Made by a program: the position numbers and the translations under genes. From Planctomycetota bacterium (GTDB taxonomy: Bacteria; Planctomycetota; Planctomycetia; Gemmatales; Gemmataceae): a stretch of 64,000 nucleotides of DNA. The stretch is taken from the NCBI GenBank assembly GCA_016872605.1, contig VGZI01000001.1, positions 62,001 through 126,000 of the forward strand, read 5' to 3'. A model generated the notes under the pieces. The model saw only the letters and a program-made list of their open reading frames with translations. It had not been told where the DNA came from and ran no database searches. This document shows positions 1-8,327 of the stretch, piece after piece; position 1 is the stretch's first letter, and each line of letters begins with the position of its first letter.

Positions 1-198
1 GAGATGCGCAGGCGGGTGACGGAGCGATTGACATCAGGCCCCGGCGCGACGGTCGCGGAGATCCGCGACCTTTTGGGCACGACGCGCAAGTACGCCATCC
101 CGTACTGCGAATATATCGACCGCATCGGCCTGACCAAGCGCGACGGCGACCTGCGCGTGTTGGCACGGACCACGATGGAGGAGCCGCGCACTCAGTAA
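1..198 (+). CDS. selB: SelB C-terminal end (partial)
   Basis: These are the last 65 codons of a gene that begins before the window. The peptide contains VAEIRDLLGTTRKYAIPYCE and ends ...LTKRDGDLRVL plus a short tail. This matches the fourth winged-helix repeat at the C-terminus of the selenocysteine-specific elongation factor, which binds the SECIS hairpin of selenoprotein mRNAs and brings Sec-tRNA to the ribosome. If the call is right, the organism should have a selenocysteine system (selA, selD and selC elsewhere). The gene converges on trpA. Only the tail is visible, so the GTPase part cannot be checked. Confidence 0.8.
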   Translation, partial: EMRRRVTERLTSGPGATVAEIRDLLGTTRKYAIPYCEYIDRIGLTKRDGDLRVLARTTMEEPRTQ

Positions 199-248
199 GG
201 CGGGCGGCAGGACATAATGTAACCGCCGGCAGACGCCTACCAATGCCG

Positions 249-266
249 CGTGGACTTCAGTCCACG
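249..266. repeat. Perfect 8-bp inverted repeat, possible bidirectional terminator
   Basis: CGTGGACT-TC-AGTCCACG lies between the convergent selB and trpA genes and is followed 10 bases later by GGCGGGTTTTT on the + strand. It could act as a terminator for selB, or it may be one of the many small palindromes scattered in this genome. Nothing else is seen in 199-320. Confidence 0.5.
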
Positions 267-320
267 CCACGGCGGGTTTTTCGCTTCCCGCCGCTCGCCT
301 AAGCGGCGCGTTGAAGCCGT

Positions 321-1127
321 TCACTTCATGCGCGGATTATTTAGCGCGTCGGCCAGCGATTGCACGAGATTGCCGACGTCTCTTACCATCTCCTCCACAG
401 GCTTCTTCGCATCCAGCTTGCGCACCAACGCGCTGCCGACAATGACGCCATCGGCGGATTCGCGCAGCATGTGAACATGGTCCGGCGTCGAGATGCCGAA
501 ACCGACGCACAACGGCAGCGTGGTCTGTGTGCGCAGCCAGCGGAGTTGGTCGAGCAATTCGGGCGGCAGATCGCGGCGCTCGCCGGTGATGCCGACGACG
601 CTGACGCAGTACAGGAATCCCGTCGAGAGTCGAACAATCTGCAAAGCGCGATCGCGAGGCGTTGTCGGCGTTACGAGGAGGATTAGTTTGAAGTCGTGCT
701 TGGCCGCGATTCGGGCGAGGTCCTGCGCTTCATCGACGGGCAGATCGGGAACGATGGCGCCGCTCAGGCCCGCCGACTTCGCGTCGAGGACAAATGGCTC
801 CAGGCCGCGATGATGCACCAGTGTGTACGACGCCATGGCGACCAACGGCGCGCCGATATCGCCGATGGTCCGAAGCATCGCGAAGATCGCATCGACGCCC
901 ACGCCGTTCGCCAGGGCTCGCGTGTACGATGCCTGGATGACGCTGCCATCTGCGATCGGATCGCTGTAGGGAAAGCCGACTTCGATGAGCGCCGCGCCGC
1001 GCTTGGCCGACTCGCGAAGCAGCTTGGCGGTGGCGTCGAGATTCGGGTCTCCGGCGGGAATGAAGGGAATGAATGCCTTCTTGCCCTCAGCCTTAAGGCG
1101 AGCGAAAAGTAGATCGATCGGATTCAT
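321..1127 (-). CDS. trpA: Tryptophan synthase alpha subunit
   Basis: The 268-residue protein has the usual TrpA length. It cleaves indole-3-glycerol phosphate to indole and glyceraldehyde-3-phosphate, passing indole to TrpB through the alpha-beta tunnel. Visible signatures are the N-terminal block FIPFIPAGDPN, the catalytic Glu and Asp in ALIEVGFPYSDPIADG, the YxYC-like strand FLYCVSVVGITGER, and the phosphate-binding VGFGISTPDH and VIVGSALV loops near the C-terminus of the TIM barrel. trpB is not adjacent, so trp genes seem to be dispersed here, as is common in planctomycetes. No convincing ribosome binding site precedes the ATG. Confidence 0.96.
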   Translation of the reverse strand: MNPIDLLFARLKAEGKKAFIPFIPAGDPNLDATAKLLRESAKRGAALIEVGFPYSDPIADGSVIQASYTRALANGVGVDAIFAMLRTIGDIGAPLVAMASYTLVHHRGLEPFVLDAKSAGLSGAIVPDLPVDEAQDLARIAAKHDFKLILLVTPTTPRDRALQIVRLSTGFLYCVSVVGITGERRDLPPELLDQLRWLRTQTTLPLCVGFGISTPDHVHMLRESADGVIVGSALVRKLDAKKPVEEMVRDVGNLVQSLADALNNPRMK

Positions 1128-1146
1128 GCGGGTATTCTAGAAAGAT

Positions 1147-1274
1147 CCACAAAGGCCACGAAGAGCGCGTGAATCGACGGTGAAATGCCGCAAAACGGAT
1201 TCAGGCGCGACGCCGACGGCGCGCAGCGTCCGCACCCGCTTCTTCCCTTCGTGTTCTTGGTGTCCTTCGTGGAC
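1147..1274. repeat. Imperfect inverted repeat of CACAAAGGCCACGAAGA type
   Basis: TCCACAAAGGCCACGAAGAG on the left is mirrored loosely by CTTCGTGTTCTTGGTGTCCT and TCGTGGA on the right. It lies between trpA and the secA-like gene, both on the minus strand. It belongs to the same general style of dispersed repeat as the copy near 22669-22735 (CACAGAGAAA arms). Confidence 0.45.
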
Positions 1275-1277
1275 ATT

Positions 1278-3473
1278 TCAATCCACATACGGATCGGCGC
1301 CGATGTCCTTCATGATCTCCTGGCGTTGTCGTTCGTAGTTCATGAGGTCGAGGCGCTGGCGGTAATGGCGGTCTTCGACATAGGATTGGGCGTCGAGAAA
1401 AGTTTCGGCGAACGAATCCCAGTCGCGATCGCTGCCTTGCTCGCCAAGTTTCTTGAGGTAATCCTGCTCGCCTTGGCCCATGCCTTCGAGGATTTCGTCT
1501 TCGAGCGACAGGAAGAACTGGCAGCTGCCGGGATCGCCTTGCCGGGCGGCGCGGCCGATGAGTTGGCGATCGACGCGGGCGGCTTCGTGACGCTCGGTGC
1601 CGATGACGTGCAACCCGCCGGCTGCGACGACCCCCGCATGGTTGGCGTGAGTGTTCTCCTGCGTCTCAATCTGGTCGATCCACTGCTGCATCAGATCGGG
1701 CGGCACCTGGTGGCGATGCTTGAATTGCGTTTTGAGTTGCGCCCAGGCGATGGCCTCGGCGTTGCCGCCCAGAAGGATATCCGTGCCGCGGCCGGCCATG
1801 TTGGTCGCGATGGTGACCGCGCCGGAGCGCCCCGCCTGGGCCACGATCTCCGCCTCGCGCTCGGCATTGCCCGGCTTGGCGTTGAGCACGTAATGCGGTA
1901 TTCCCGCCGCCAGCAGCTTTTGGCTCAATTTCTCCGACTTCTCGACGGAGCGGGTGCCGATCAACACCGGCCGGCCCACCGCTCGCTGTTTCTGTACTTC
2001 TTCAACGATCGCGTCGAACTTCTTGTCTTCCGTCGGAAAAACGCGGTCCGGCAACACTTCGCGAATGCACGGCTTGTTCGTCGGCACCTGCACCACCCAC
2101 AAACCGTATACGCGGCACAACTCCCAGTAGTTTTGAATCGCGGTGCCGGTCATGCCGGCAAGCTTCGTATAGAGCTTGAAGAACGACTGGTAGGTGATCT
2201 GGGCGGCGTGATCGCTCTTGTAGTTGATCGGCACTCCCTCTTTCGCTTCGACGGCCTGGTGCAACCCTTCGTTCCATTGGCGGTCAGGCATCGGCCGGCC
2301 GGTGCTCTCATCAATGATGACGATCTTCTTGTCGAGGATCATGTAGTGCTGATCGAGCTTGAATCGATAGTTGGCGTGCAAGGCGCGTTCGACATGCTCG
2401 TGCAGTTTGTCCATGGCATGCGAATGTTCACCGACCGGCGGGTTCGAGTAGCGAATGTGCTTGCGGCCTTCCTCGGTCAGCTCGATTTTCTGCTTTTTCT
2501 CATCGAGATAGAAGTGGACATCGCGAACCATTTCCTTGGCGAGCTTGTCGGCCCAGACGTAGACGACCGATTCTTCCTCGGTGGCCGGCCGCGTGCCCAT
2601 GCTGATGACGAGCGGCGTGCGAGCTTCGTCGATGAAGACGTTGTCGGCCTCGTCGACCAGCGCGTAGTGATGGCCGCGCTGCACCTTGGGATCCAGCGGC
2701 TGGAAGTCCTGGCCGTTGCCCATCCAGGCGGTCCAGAACGGAACGGTCTGCCCGGCGCCCCCCTTTGTTTTCAAGCGATCGCGGAGAAAATCGAAGCCGA
2801 ACTCCGACGCGGTTCCGTAGGTGATGTCGCAGGCATACGCAGCCTTGCGGTCCTCGTCGGTCATCTTCATCTGCAAGACGCCGACCGTCAGGCCCAGCTT
2901 CGTGTAGATGCGCGAGGTCCAGTCGGCATCGCGTTGGGCGAGGTAATCGTTGACCGTTGTGACGTGAACACCTTTGCCTTGCATCGCATTGAGCGTGGCG
3001 GGAAGGGTCGCGACGAGCGTCTTGCCTTCGCCGGTCGATACTTCAGCTAGAGCGCAGTTATGCAACACCACACCGGCGGCGAGCTGCACGTCGAAGGGCC
3101 GTAGCCCCACAAATCGCTTGGAAGCGACGCAGACCAGGCCGAAGACTTCGGGGAGCAGATCGTCGAGCGACTCGCCGCCGCGCGCTCGGCCGCGCAGATG
3201 CAAACCCTTTTGACTAACTTCGTCATCGGAGAGCCGGGAAAATTCTTCTTCCCAGTAGCGGATTTCGGGTATCTGCAAAGCGGAGTAGGCGAGCCTCCGC
3301 GTCGAGGGGGGGCCGAACCAGGCTTTGAGATAGTTCCACCAGCGAGCGCCGAAGCGGTCGATGTTTTCCGCTCGCGGGGCCGACGGCACGGCAACATCCA
3401 CAGCGGGTGTTTCAGGTGTGGAACTCAGCATCACGATACCCAAAGGCGCGCACGGCTTGCGTAGGACGCTCAC
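1278..3473 (-). CDS. SecA-like preprotein translocase ATPase lacking the C-terminal wing/scaffold
   Basis: A 731-residue SecA family motor. SecA uses ATP to push unfolded preproteins through SecYEG. Motifs in order are Walker A TGEGKTLVATLPA near residue 148, the DEVD-type box ALVDEADNVFIDEARTPLVI near 272-290, GMTGTA, IATNMAGRGTDILLGGN and GRAARQGDPGSCQFFLSLED. An insertion of roughly 20 residues lies between RDRLKTKG and the DEAD box. The protein stops about 75 residues after the helicase core, so most of the helical scaffold, the helical wing domain and the zinc-binding tail of house-keeping SecA (about 830-930 residues) are missing. It is therefore probably an accessory SecA-type paralogue. 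The start is uncertain: GTG at 3473 or ATG at 3431, neither with a clear ribosome binding site. Confidence 0.85.
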   Translation of the reverse strand: MSVLRKPCAPLGIVMLSSTPETPAVDVAVPSAPRAENIDRFGARWWNYLKAWFGPPSTRRLAYSALQIPEIRYWEEEFSRLSDDEVSQKGLHLRGRARGGESLDDLLPEVFGLVCVASKRFVGLRPFDVQLAAGVVLHNCALAEVSTGEGKTLVATLPATLNAMQGKGVHVTTVNDYLAQRDADWTSRIYTKLGLTVGVLQMKMTDEDRKAAYACDITYGTASEFGFDFLRDRLKTKGGAGQTVPFWTAWMGNGQDFQPLDPKVQRGHHYALVDEADNVFIDEARTPLVISMGTRPATEEESVVYVWADKLAKEMVRDVHFYLDEKKQKIELTEEGRKHIRYSNPPVGEHSHAMDKLHEHVERALHANYRFKLDQHYMILDKKIVIIDESTGRPMPDRQWNEGLHQAVEAKEGVPINYKSDHAAQITYQSFFKLYTKLAGMTGTAIQNYWELCRVYGLWVVQVPTNKPCIREVLPDRVFPTEDKKFDAIVEEVQKQRAVGRPVLIGTRSVEKSEKLSQKLLAAGIPHYVLNAKPGNAEREAEIVAQAGRSGAVTIATNMAGRGTDILLGGNAEAIAWAQLKTQFKHRHQVPPDLMQQWIDQIETQENTHANHAGVVAAGGLHVIGTERHEAARVDRQLIGRAARQGDPGSCQFFLSLEDEILEGMGQGEQDYLKKLGEQGSDRDWDSFAETFLDAQSYVEDRHYRQRLDLMNYERQRQEIMKDIGADPYVD

Positions 3474-3875
3474 AGAATATCATATTAACGCATGATTGCG
3501 AAACGTCGTTTGGGAATTGCTCGACGAAAAATGAAAAAGCCGTCACGACAAAGCGGCCACCTCTCCCATGACCACCCAGCCGGACGGCGAGTTAGCCTTC
3601 TTTAGCAAACGGTAGGCCAAAGCAGGTGTCATACAAGCACCCTGTGGGCGGCGCTCGCGTATCTCATTGTCATTGAAGAAGTTGTGAATCCCACGCTAGG
3701 CCAACGTGCCAAGCGAAATCGGGTCACGGCACCGTGATGATTCGCTTAGCACGCCAGCATGACATGCCCAGATCGCTGGCAGAGTTTGCTGTCATTTCGC
3801 TCGACTGACGGCGCTTGAATCCCGCGCCCGTAGAAATAGCCTACTCTCATACAAACAACATTTTCGGACCCAAAT
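3474..3875. other. 402-bp divergent intergenic region, no gene seen
   Basis: The region separates the divergent secA-like and lipoprotein-methyltransferase genes. No reading frame with coding character, RNA gene or strong palindrome was recognised. It presumably carries promoters for both flanking genes, but no convincing -35/-10 pair was picked out. Confidence 0.5.
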
Positions 3876-4727
3876 ATGCGGCGCATACTCCCCGGCATCC
3901 TGCTTCTATCGGTGGTCATCCTCGTTCCCGTAGGCTGCAAGCCGCCGAAGGATCCGGACGACGGCAATCTGGTGCTCACCTTGCCGACCAGTGAGGAGCC
4001 GCCCAGCTACGCCAAAGAGCGGGTCTCCAAGCTCTTCGTCGACGGCAAGGATTTTTCCGAGCCACGCGGACCCAAACGCCAACTTAAGGTCGTGCCCGCC
4101 GAAGGAAAAGACTCGGTCACGGTCGTCTATCACTTCTGGCCAAACACGTACACGGAGCGCATTCGCACCAGGGTCGTCACCATTCCCAAGGGCAAGACCG
4201 TCGAAATCGATCTGACCAAGGAGGACCCCGACAAGAAGGATCGTATCGAACCAATTTACTTTCCCACTCCTGCGGCAGTAGTCGATGAAATGTGTAAATG
4301 GGCCAAGGTCGGTCCCGATGACGTCGTCTGGGACATCGGTAGCGGCGACGGACGAATGGTCATCCAGGCGGTCAAGAACTTTAACGCCAAGAAAGGCTTC
4401 GGCATCGATATCAACGAGGAGTTGGTCAAGAAATCGACCGAGAATGCCAAAGAGGCGGGCGTCGGCGATCGGGTCACGTTCCGCGCCGGCGACGCGTTGA
4501 AGGTGACCGACTACTCCGAGGCGACCGTCGTCCTCCTCTACATCGGCGACCACCTGGCCGAGCGCATCGCGCCCGACATGAAGAAGACGCTCAAGAAGGG
4601 GGCTCGCATCGTGTCGCATCGTTTTCGGCTCGGCGACTGGCAGCCGGACGAGGTCAAGGAGATCAACGTGCTGAACAACTACGACAAGCTCGAAGACTAC
4701 AAGCTGTTGAAGTGGACGATCCAGTGA
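3876..4727 (+). CDS. Putative lipoprotein with a SAM-dependent methyltransferase domain
   Basis: The 283-residue product starts with a hydrophobic signal segment (MRRILPGILLLSVVILVPVG) followed by Cys21, a lipobox-like end although -3 is Pro. Residues about 30-110 form a small beta-rich domain with paired Lys/Arg, resembling short domains repeated in planctomycete secreted proteins. From about residue 115 there is a class I methyltransferase fold: PTPAAVVDEMCKWAKV, motif I VVWDIGSGDGRMV near 150-158, and the acidic GIDINEE loop that would bind SAM ribose. The family is normally cytoplasmic, so membrane anchoring is unusual. The substrate is unknown. If the signal is not processed, the N-terminus would be a simple membrane anchor. 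No Shine-Dalgarno sequence is visible before the ATG. Confidence 0.75.
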   Translation: MRRILPGILLLSVVILVPVGCKPPKDPDDGNLVLTLPTSEEPPSYAKERVSKLFVDGKDFSEPRGPKRQLKVVPAEGKDSVTVVYHFWPNTYTERIRTRVVTIPKGKTVEIDLTKEDPDKKDRIEPIYFPTPAAVVDEMCKWAKVGPDDVVWDIGSGDGRMVIQAVKNFNAKKGFGIDINEELVKKSTENAKEAGVGDRVTFRAGDALKVTDYSEATVVLLYIGDHLAERIAPDMKKTLKKGARIVSHRFRLGDWQPDEVKEINVLNNYDKLEDYKLLKWTIQ

Positions 4728-4796
4728 ACCGGACGGCCGCTTTTGCCGATGATTCTGCTACGTCGCAAGCGGCTAAGCGTCGATCCGGGAAGGTCT

Positions 4797-4862
4797 GTGG
4801 GGCACGTTTCCAACGTGCCACGTCTCGTGTTTTTCCGGGTTATGGCACGTTGGAAACGTGCC
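4797..4862. repeat. Palindromic element family D, copy 1
   Basis: GTGGGGCACGTTTCCAACGT reads into a nested inverted repeat closed by GGCACGTTGGAAACGTGCC. The same architecture recurs at 27784-27838 with AAAACG in place of GAAACG arms. Intergenic, downstream of the lipoprotein methyltransferase. Confidence 0.8.
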
Positions 4863-4890
4863 GGACGTGGCTTGCCGGATTGACTCTAAG

Positions 4891-4920
4891 TTGCCTGCCC
4901 GCTGCTTGCGCACGTATAAT
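4891..4920 (+). promoter_or_regulatory. Candidate sigma-70-type promoter for the serine acetyltransferase gene
   Basis: TTGCCT (4891-4896) and a perfect TATAAT (4915-4920) are separated by 18 bases. The inferred start near 4927 leaves a 5' leader of about 230 bases before the ATG at 5160. No riboswitch fold was recognised in that leader; it contains a small GGGAACG/CGTTCCC-like hairpin near 5030 and a degenerate palindrome at 5088-5140. Confidence 0.4.
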
Positions 4921-5087
4921 AGATTGCCTGGATTGCCAAAGCCCACAAGGACGAATCGGATGACTGCTGCCAATCAAATCTATCGCTGCACCTGTTGCTC
5001 GGCGTTCGCCGGGTAATCGTCGTGGGAACGTCTGTTCCCGACCGGTGAATGCCGTCAATCCGCAACCAACACAAACTCAAGTTCTTT

Positions 5088-5140
5088 GTTTAGCGCCCAG
5101 TGCGAAAGGCGCTCTGCTGCGAACGCAAAACGAAGAAAGA
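5088..5140 (+). repeat. Degenerate palindromic element family K upstream of a start codon
   Basis: GTTTAGCGCCCAGTGCG followed by GCGAACGCAAAACGAAGAAAG resembles better-preserved copies at 12316-12371, 17244-17293 and 39040-39070. It ends about 20 bases before the ATG at 5160. Confidence 0.45.
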
Positions 5141-5159
5141 AAACGACAGGAACGAATCC

Positions 5160-6107
5160 ATGGCTACTGATCTGCGATTGAAAGAAGGGCTGCACGAGAT
5201 CACCGAAGCGATTGTCGCGACCTATACCGAGTGCAATCACATCAACCATCTCGGCCATCGTCCGTTGCCGAGCCGGGATACGGTGATCGATATCGTGAAT
5301 GACCTCGTGGAGATTCTGTACCCCGGGTTTGCACGGCGGCAGAATCTGCACATGGGCAACGTCGAATACCACGTCGGCGACCTCATCGACGGCCTGCACG
5401 ACAAGCTCACCCAGCAGGTCGCTCGCGCGTTGCGGCACGACTACGACCCCAAGGGGGGACCGATCGACATCGAGGCGCTCGCCCAGCAGAAGACGGTCGA
5501 ACTGCTGACGAAGTTGCCGGAACTAAGATACGTGCTCGAACAGGATGCAGAATCAGCGTTTCTGGGCGACCCGGCGGCGAAGAGCCATCACGAAGTCGTG
5601 TTTTGCTACCCGGGGCTGGAAGCGATCACCATTTATCGCATCGCGCACGAACTCTTGCTGTTGGGCGTCCCGCTCATTCCGCGCATGATGACCGAGCACG
5701 CTCACTCCAAGACCGGCATTGACATCCATCCCGGCGCTCGCATCGGCCCGGGCTTCTTCATCGATCACGGCACCGGCGTCGTCATCGGCGAGACGTGCGA
5801 CATCGGCGAAAACGTCAAGCTCTATCAAGGCGTGACCTTGGGCGCCCTGAGCTTCCCGCGCGACGCCGCCGGCAACATCATCCGCGGCATGAAACGCCAC
5901 CCGACGTTGGAGCACGACGTCGTCGTTTACGCCAACGCCACCATCCTGGGCGGCGACACCGTCGTCGGTCATCACGCCGTCGTCGGCTCGAGCGTTTGGC
6001 TCACGCACACGGTCGAGCCGTTCACCGTGGTCACGCTCGAAAAGCCGTCACTTCGCATCAAGGGTCCGGAAGCCCGCGAGAAGAAGCCGATGAGCTTCGA
6101 GATTTGA
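5160..6107 (+). CDS. Serine O-acetyltransferase (CysE/EpsC type)
   Basis: The 315-residue product acetylates L-serine with acetyl-CoA, the committed step of cysteine synthesis. The N-terminal helical region (about 1-180) carries [10 protein letters not shown] and the conserved [19 protein letters not shown]. The C-terminal left-handed beta-helix begins with [20 protein letters not shown], which contains the catalytic His-Asp area, then [20 protein letters not shown] and [18 protein letters not shown] hexapeptide repeats. The long N-terminal part matches the EpsC-like long form. The ATG at 5160 is preferred over an upstream in-frame GTG (5100) because the extension lacks family resemblance. 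No cysteine synthase gene is adjacent. Confidence 0.9.
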   Translation: MATDLRLKEGLHEITEAIVATYTECNHINHLGHRPLPSRDTVIDIVNDLVEILYPGFARRQNLHMGNVEYHVGDLIDGLHDKLTQQVARALRHDYDPKGGPIDIEALAQQKTVELLTKLPELRYVLEQDAESAFLGDPAAKSHHEVVFCYPGLEAITIYRIAHELLLLGVPLIPRMMTEHAHSKTGIDIHPGARIGPGFFIDHGTGVVIGETCDIGENVKLYQGVTLGALSFPRDAAGNIIRGMKRHPTLEHDVVVYANATILGGDTVVGHHAVVGSSVWLTHTVEPFTVVTLEKPSLRIKGPEAREKKPMSFEI

Positions 6108-6120
6108 TTCTCGGCTGAAG

Positions 6121-6149
6121 CCCAGGGGTGAGCGCTACGAACCCCTGGG
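6121..6149. terminator. Inverted repeat after the serine acetyltransferase gene
   Basis: CCCAGGGGT and ACCCCTGGG form a perfect 9-bp stem with an 11-base loop, 13 bases after the stop codon at 6107. There is no T-run, so it is either a weak or factor-dependent terminator or a genome palindrome. Confidence 0.45.
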
Positions 6150-6304
6150 ACAGCGTTTTCCACAAATTCGGCACATCCTCGCCGCCTCCCTGGCATCTCG
6201 GAATGGCCTCGCTCCCGATCATTCAATGAACGAGCGGAAAAAAATCGTGTCGGTCTTGACGTGTCGGGTATATCAATCGGCAACGAAATCGCTCGACACG
6301 CACT

Positions 6305-7336
6305 ATGATTTTTCACGCTGACACACCGGTTTCCGACTTGAGCGTCGCCTTGTTCGCGACGGCCGACGAAAGCGTGGCGTCCGACGCCATCTTCCGCTTG
6401 TCGGTCAAGGCGAAGAAGGGGGATGCCGAGGCTCTTGCCGTCCTGGCCCGCTACGCCGAGAATGGATCGCTCCCGGGTCGGCGCGCCTACGCTTGCTATT
6501 ACCTTGTACATTCAGTTGGCAAAGGAAGCCACTCAATCACCGATCTGTTCCGCAGGGGTTTGGTTGACCCGGCTATTCGCTTTTTTTGCATTCCCGGCTA
6601 CCTCCAATCGGTGGGCAAAGAGGCATACGTCGAACTCGTTGGCATCGCCGAAGACGCAACGGTACCGATCGAGCACCGGGCCTACGCCATTCGCTGTCTG
6701 AGTCGATTCAGCGAACAATCGTTCGATCGCAACTTGCCAGAGCCTAGCCGGTGGCGTGAAGCCGACCTACGGCTCACGGAACTTCGCGCCTGGGCCGATG
6801 CGGGCTATCCGGATGGCGCGCCACCGCCGATTGTCCGTCATCCGGCCTTGGATCAACCGACAACAGCTTTTGAACGGACGGTTTGTCGGCTGGATCAGAA
6901 GCTGAAAAAGCGTCAGAAGCCCAGAAACAAACCGAGATGTTGGCTCGCCCCTGGCAGCGCCGGCGACTTGGAACGAATTGCCGCACGCTGGAAATTACCG
7001 GATGTGTATCGCGATTTCCTGACGCGCTTCACGCCGGTGCAAGTCCTTTTGCCGGCACGGCGGTTGCCCTATGGCGTCCACGTTTTCGGCGCGCACGAGT
7101 TGATCGAATGCCAAAGCGGCTACGCATGTTCGCCGATCGATGAGACGCCGCTTTCCGATTGGCCGGCGCATCTGCTGGTAATCGCCAGTCACAACGGCGA
7201 CCCGTTTGTCCTCGATCTCGCCAGGGTAGCGAACGGCGACGCGCCGGTTCTCGTCGGTGAACGCGGCAAGGACGCCTGGAAATTTCGGCGCGTCGCCACT
7301 TCCTTCGCCGAGTTTCTCGAAGAACTGGCGCGTTGA
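6305..7336 (+). CDS. SUKH (SMI1/KNR4) domain protein with helical N-terminal extension
   Basis: The 343-residue protein has an N-terminal alpha-helical region (about 1-190) with repeated Ala/Leu helices (DAEALAVLARYAENGSLPG, EHRAYAIRCLSRFSEQ) that look HEAT- or TPR-like. The C-terminal part from about residue 205 reads as a SUKH-1 fold: WLAPGSAGDLERIAARWKLP, VYRDFLTRFTPVQV, DWPAHLLVIASHNGDPFVLD and a final helix FAEFLEELAR. SUKH proteins are mostly immunity proteins against nuclease or deaminase toxins of polymorphic toxin systems. No toxin gene is adjacent, so this may be an orphan immunity or general scaffold protein. No ribosome binding site is obvious. Confidence 0.7.
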   Translation: MIFHADTPVSDLSVALFATADESVASDAIFRLSVKAKKGDAEALAVLARYAENGSLPGRRAYACYYLVHSVGKGSHSITDLFRRGLVDPAIRFFCIPGYLQSVGKEAYVELVGIAEDATVPIEHRAYAIRCLSRFSEQSFDRNLPEPSRWREADLRLTELRAWADAGYPDGAPPPIVRHPALDQPTTAFERTVCRLDQKLKKRQKPRNKPRCWLAPGSAGDLERIAARWKLPDVYRDFLTRFTPVQVLLPARRLPYGVHVFGAHELIECQSGYACSPIDETPLSDWPAHLLVIASHNGDPFVLDLARVANGDAPVLVGERGKDAWKFRRVATSFAEFLEELAR

Positions 7337-7805
7337 AAGAGCCTCGCACTCAGTGTGGCCGCGCCCACGCCCCAAATCTGCAAACTGTCTCGAGTCAACG
7401 GACGGGACCATAAAAGGTATCAGGACCGAATGGCGCCAACGCATTGTTGATCCCAAAGCGTTCCGGTGGACCGCATCGGCTCCATGGATGCGATGCGATG
7501 GCTGCGAGACGCGAAAGCCGACACGATCCTGACCGCGTTGAATGTCAACCCTTGGCGTTCCATTCGGATAGAGCCGCGTGACAAAGCGTAGGATGAAGGA
7601 ATACAAGCTGATGAAAAAAAGCTCGCCAGACATTGCGCAAATCCCTGTCACGCTAAAGGGCTGCGGCCTAGCGTAATGCCATTCGCTCCTGACACCTTTT
7701 TTGCGCTTTCAATCAAATTCAAAAAACGTTGCAAACATCTGACCTCGACGGAAATATCCTTGTAGACCAAGACCGGGGCGGGTTGTACGTGCGACGGATT
7801 GGCCT
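7337..7805. other. 469-bp intergenic region before the sigma factor gene
   Basis: No gene is recognised. A loose inverted repeat (ACCGAATGGCGCCAACG near 7427 against TTGGCGTTCCATTCGGAT near 7550) may be an old repeat. The last 100 bases are AT-richer (CAAATTCAAAAAACGTTGCAA near 7715-7735) and probably contain the promoter of the downstream sigma factor operon; ECF sigma factors often read their own promoter, but no consensus could be confirmed. Confidence 0.4.
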
Positions 7806-8327
7806 ATGAACCAGCAAGATCTGTTTCGGCAGGAGTGGGTGCGCTGGCAGCCGCGCATCTACGCGTACATTCGCAGCCTCGTTTTCAACCGCTCCGATGC
7901 CGAGGATTTGCTGCAAGAGGTCGCGGAAGTGCTCTGGCGAAAGATCGATTCGTACGAGCCGGGCACGCCGTTCGACCACTGGGCATTCACCGTCGCGCGG
8001 AACAAGGTGTTCAATTTCCGCAAGAAAAAGGGCCGCGAACGCATGCAATTCAGCGATGCGCTCGAAGCGACGCTGGCGGCGGAGGCGGCAAGCGACACAG
8101 GCAAGACGGGCGACCTCAGCGATTCGCTCGAAATGTGCGTCGAGAAGCTGCCCGAAAAACACCGAGCCTTGCTGAAGCAACGTTATGAGCCCGAAGCGAC
8201 GAGCCGAAGCGTGGCGCAAGCGCTGGGCCGCAGCGAATCGGCCGTCAGCCGTGCGCTAAACCTGATCTACGGGCTCTTGCTGACTTGTCTGGACGCCAAG
8301 AACGCGGTGGCGGAGCGCGACACATGA
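7806..8327 (+). CDS. ECF-family RNA polymerase sigma factor
   Basis: The 173-residue protein has the size and two-domain layout of extracytoplasmic function sigma factors. Region 2 covers about residues 20-85 with DAEDLLQEVAEVLWRKIDSY and the promoter-melting helix FDHWAFTVARNKVFNFRKKK. Region 4 covers about 110-165 with LPEKHRALLKQRYEPEATSR, followed by the -35-recognition helix SVAQALGRSESAVSRALNLI. The stop codon overlaps the start of the next gene (ATGA), so the two are translationally coupled. The partner has a FecR-like region and a membrane segment, consistent with a sigma/anti-sigma pair of the planctomycete type. The regulon is unknown. Confidence 0.92.
   Translation: MNQQDLFRQEWVRWQPRIYAYIRSLVFNRSDAEDLLQEVAEVLWRKIDSYEPGTPFDHWAFTVARNKVFNFRKKKGRERMQFSDALEATLAAEAASDTGKTGDLSDSLEMCVEKLPEKHRALLKQRYEPEATSRSVAQALGRSESAVSRALNLIYGLLLTCLDAKNAVAERDT

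Noticed and set aside
1185-3050. 621-codon open frame on the + strand opposite the secA-like gene
   Set aside because: It is the mirror of a strongly conserved gene in GC-rich DNA; the translation has no domain and follows the codon bias of the other strand.
4963-5159. Riboswitch in the leader of the serine acetyltransferase gene
   Set aside because: The leader is long, but no known SAM, T-box or other riboswitch core motif was recognised.
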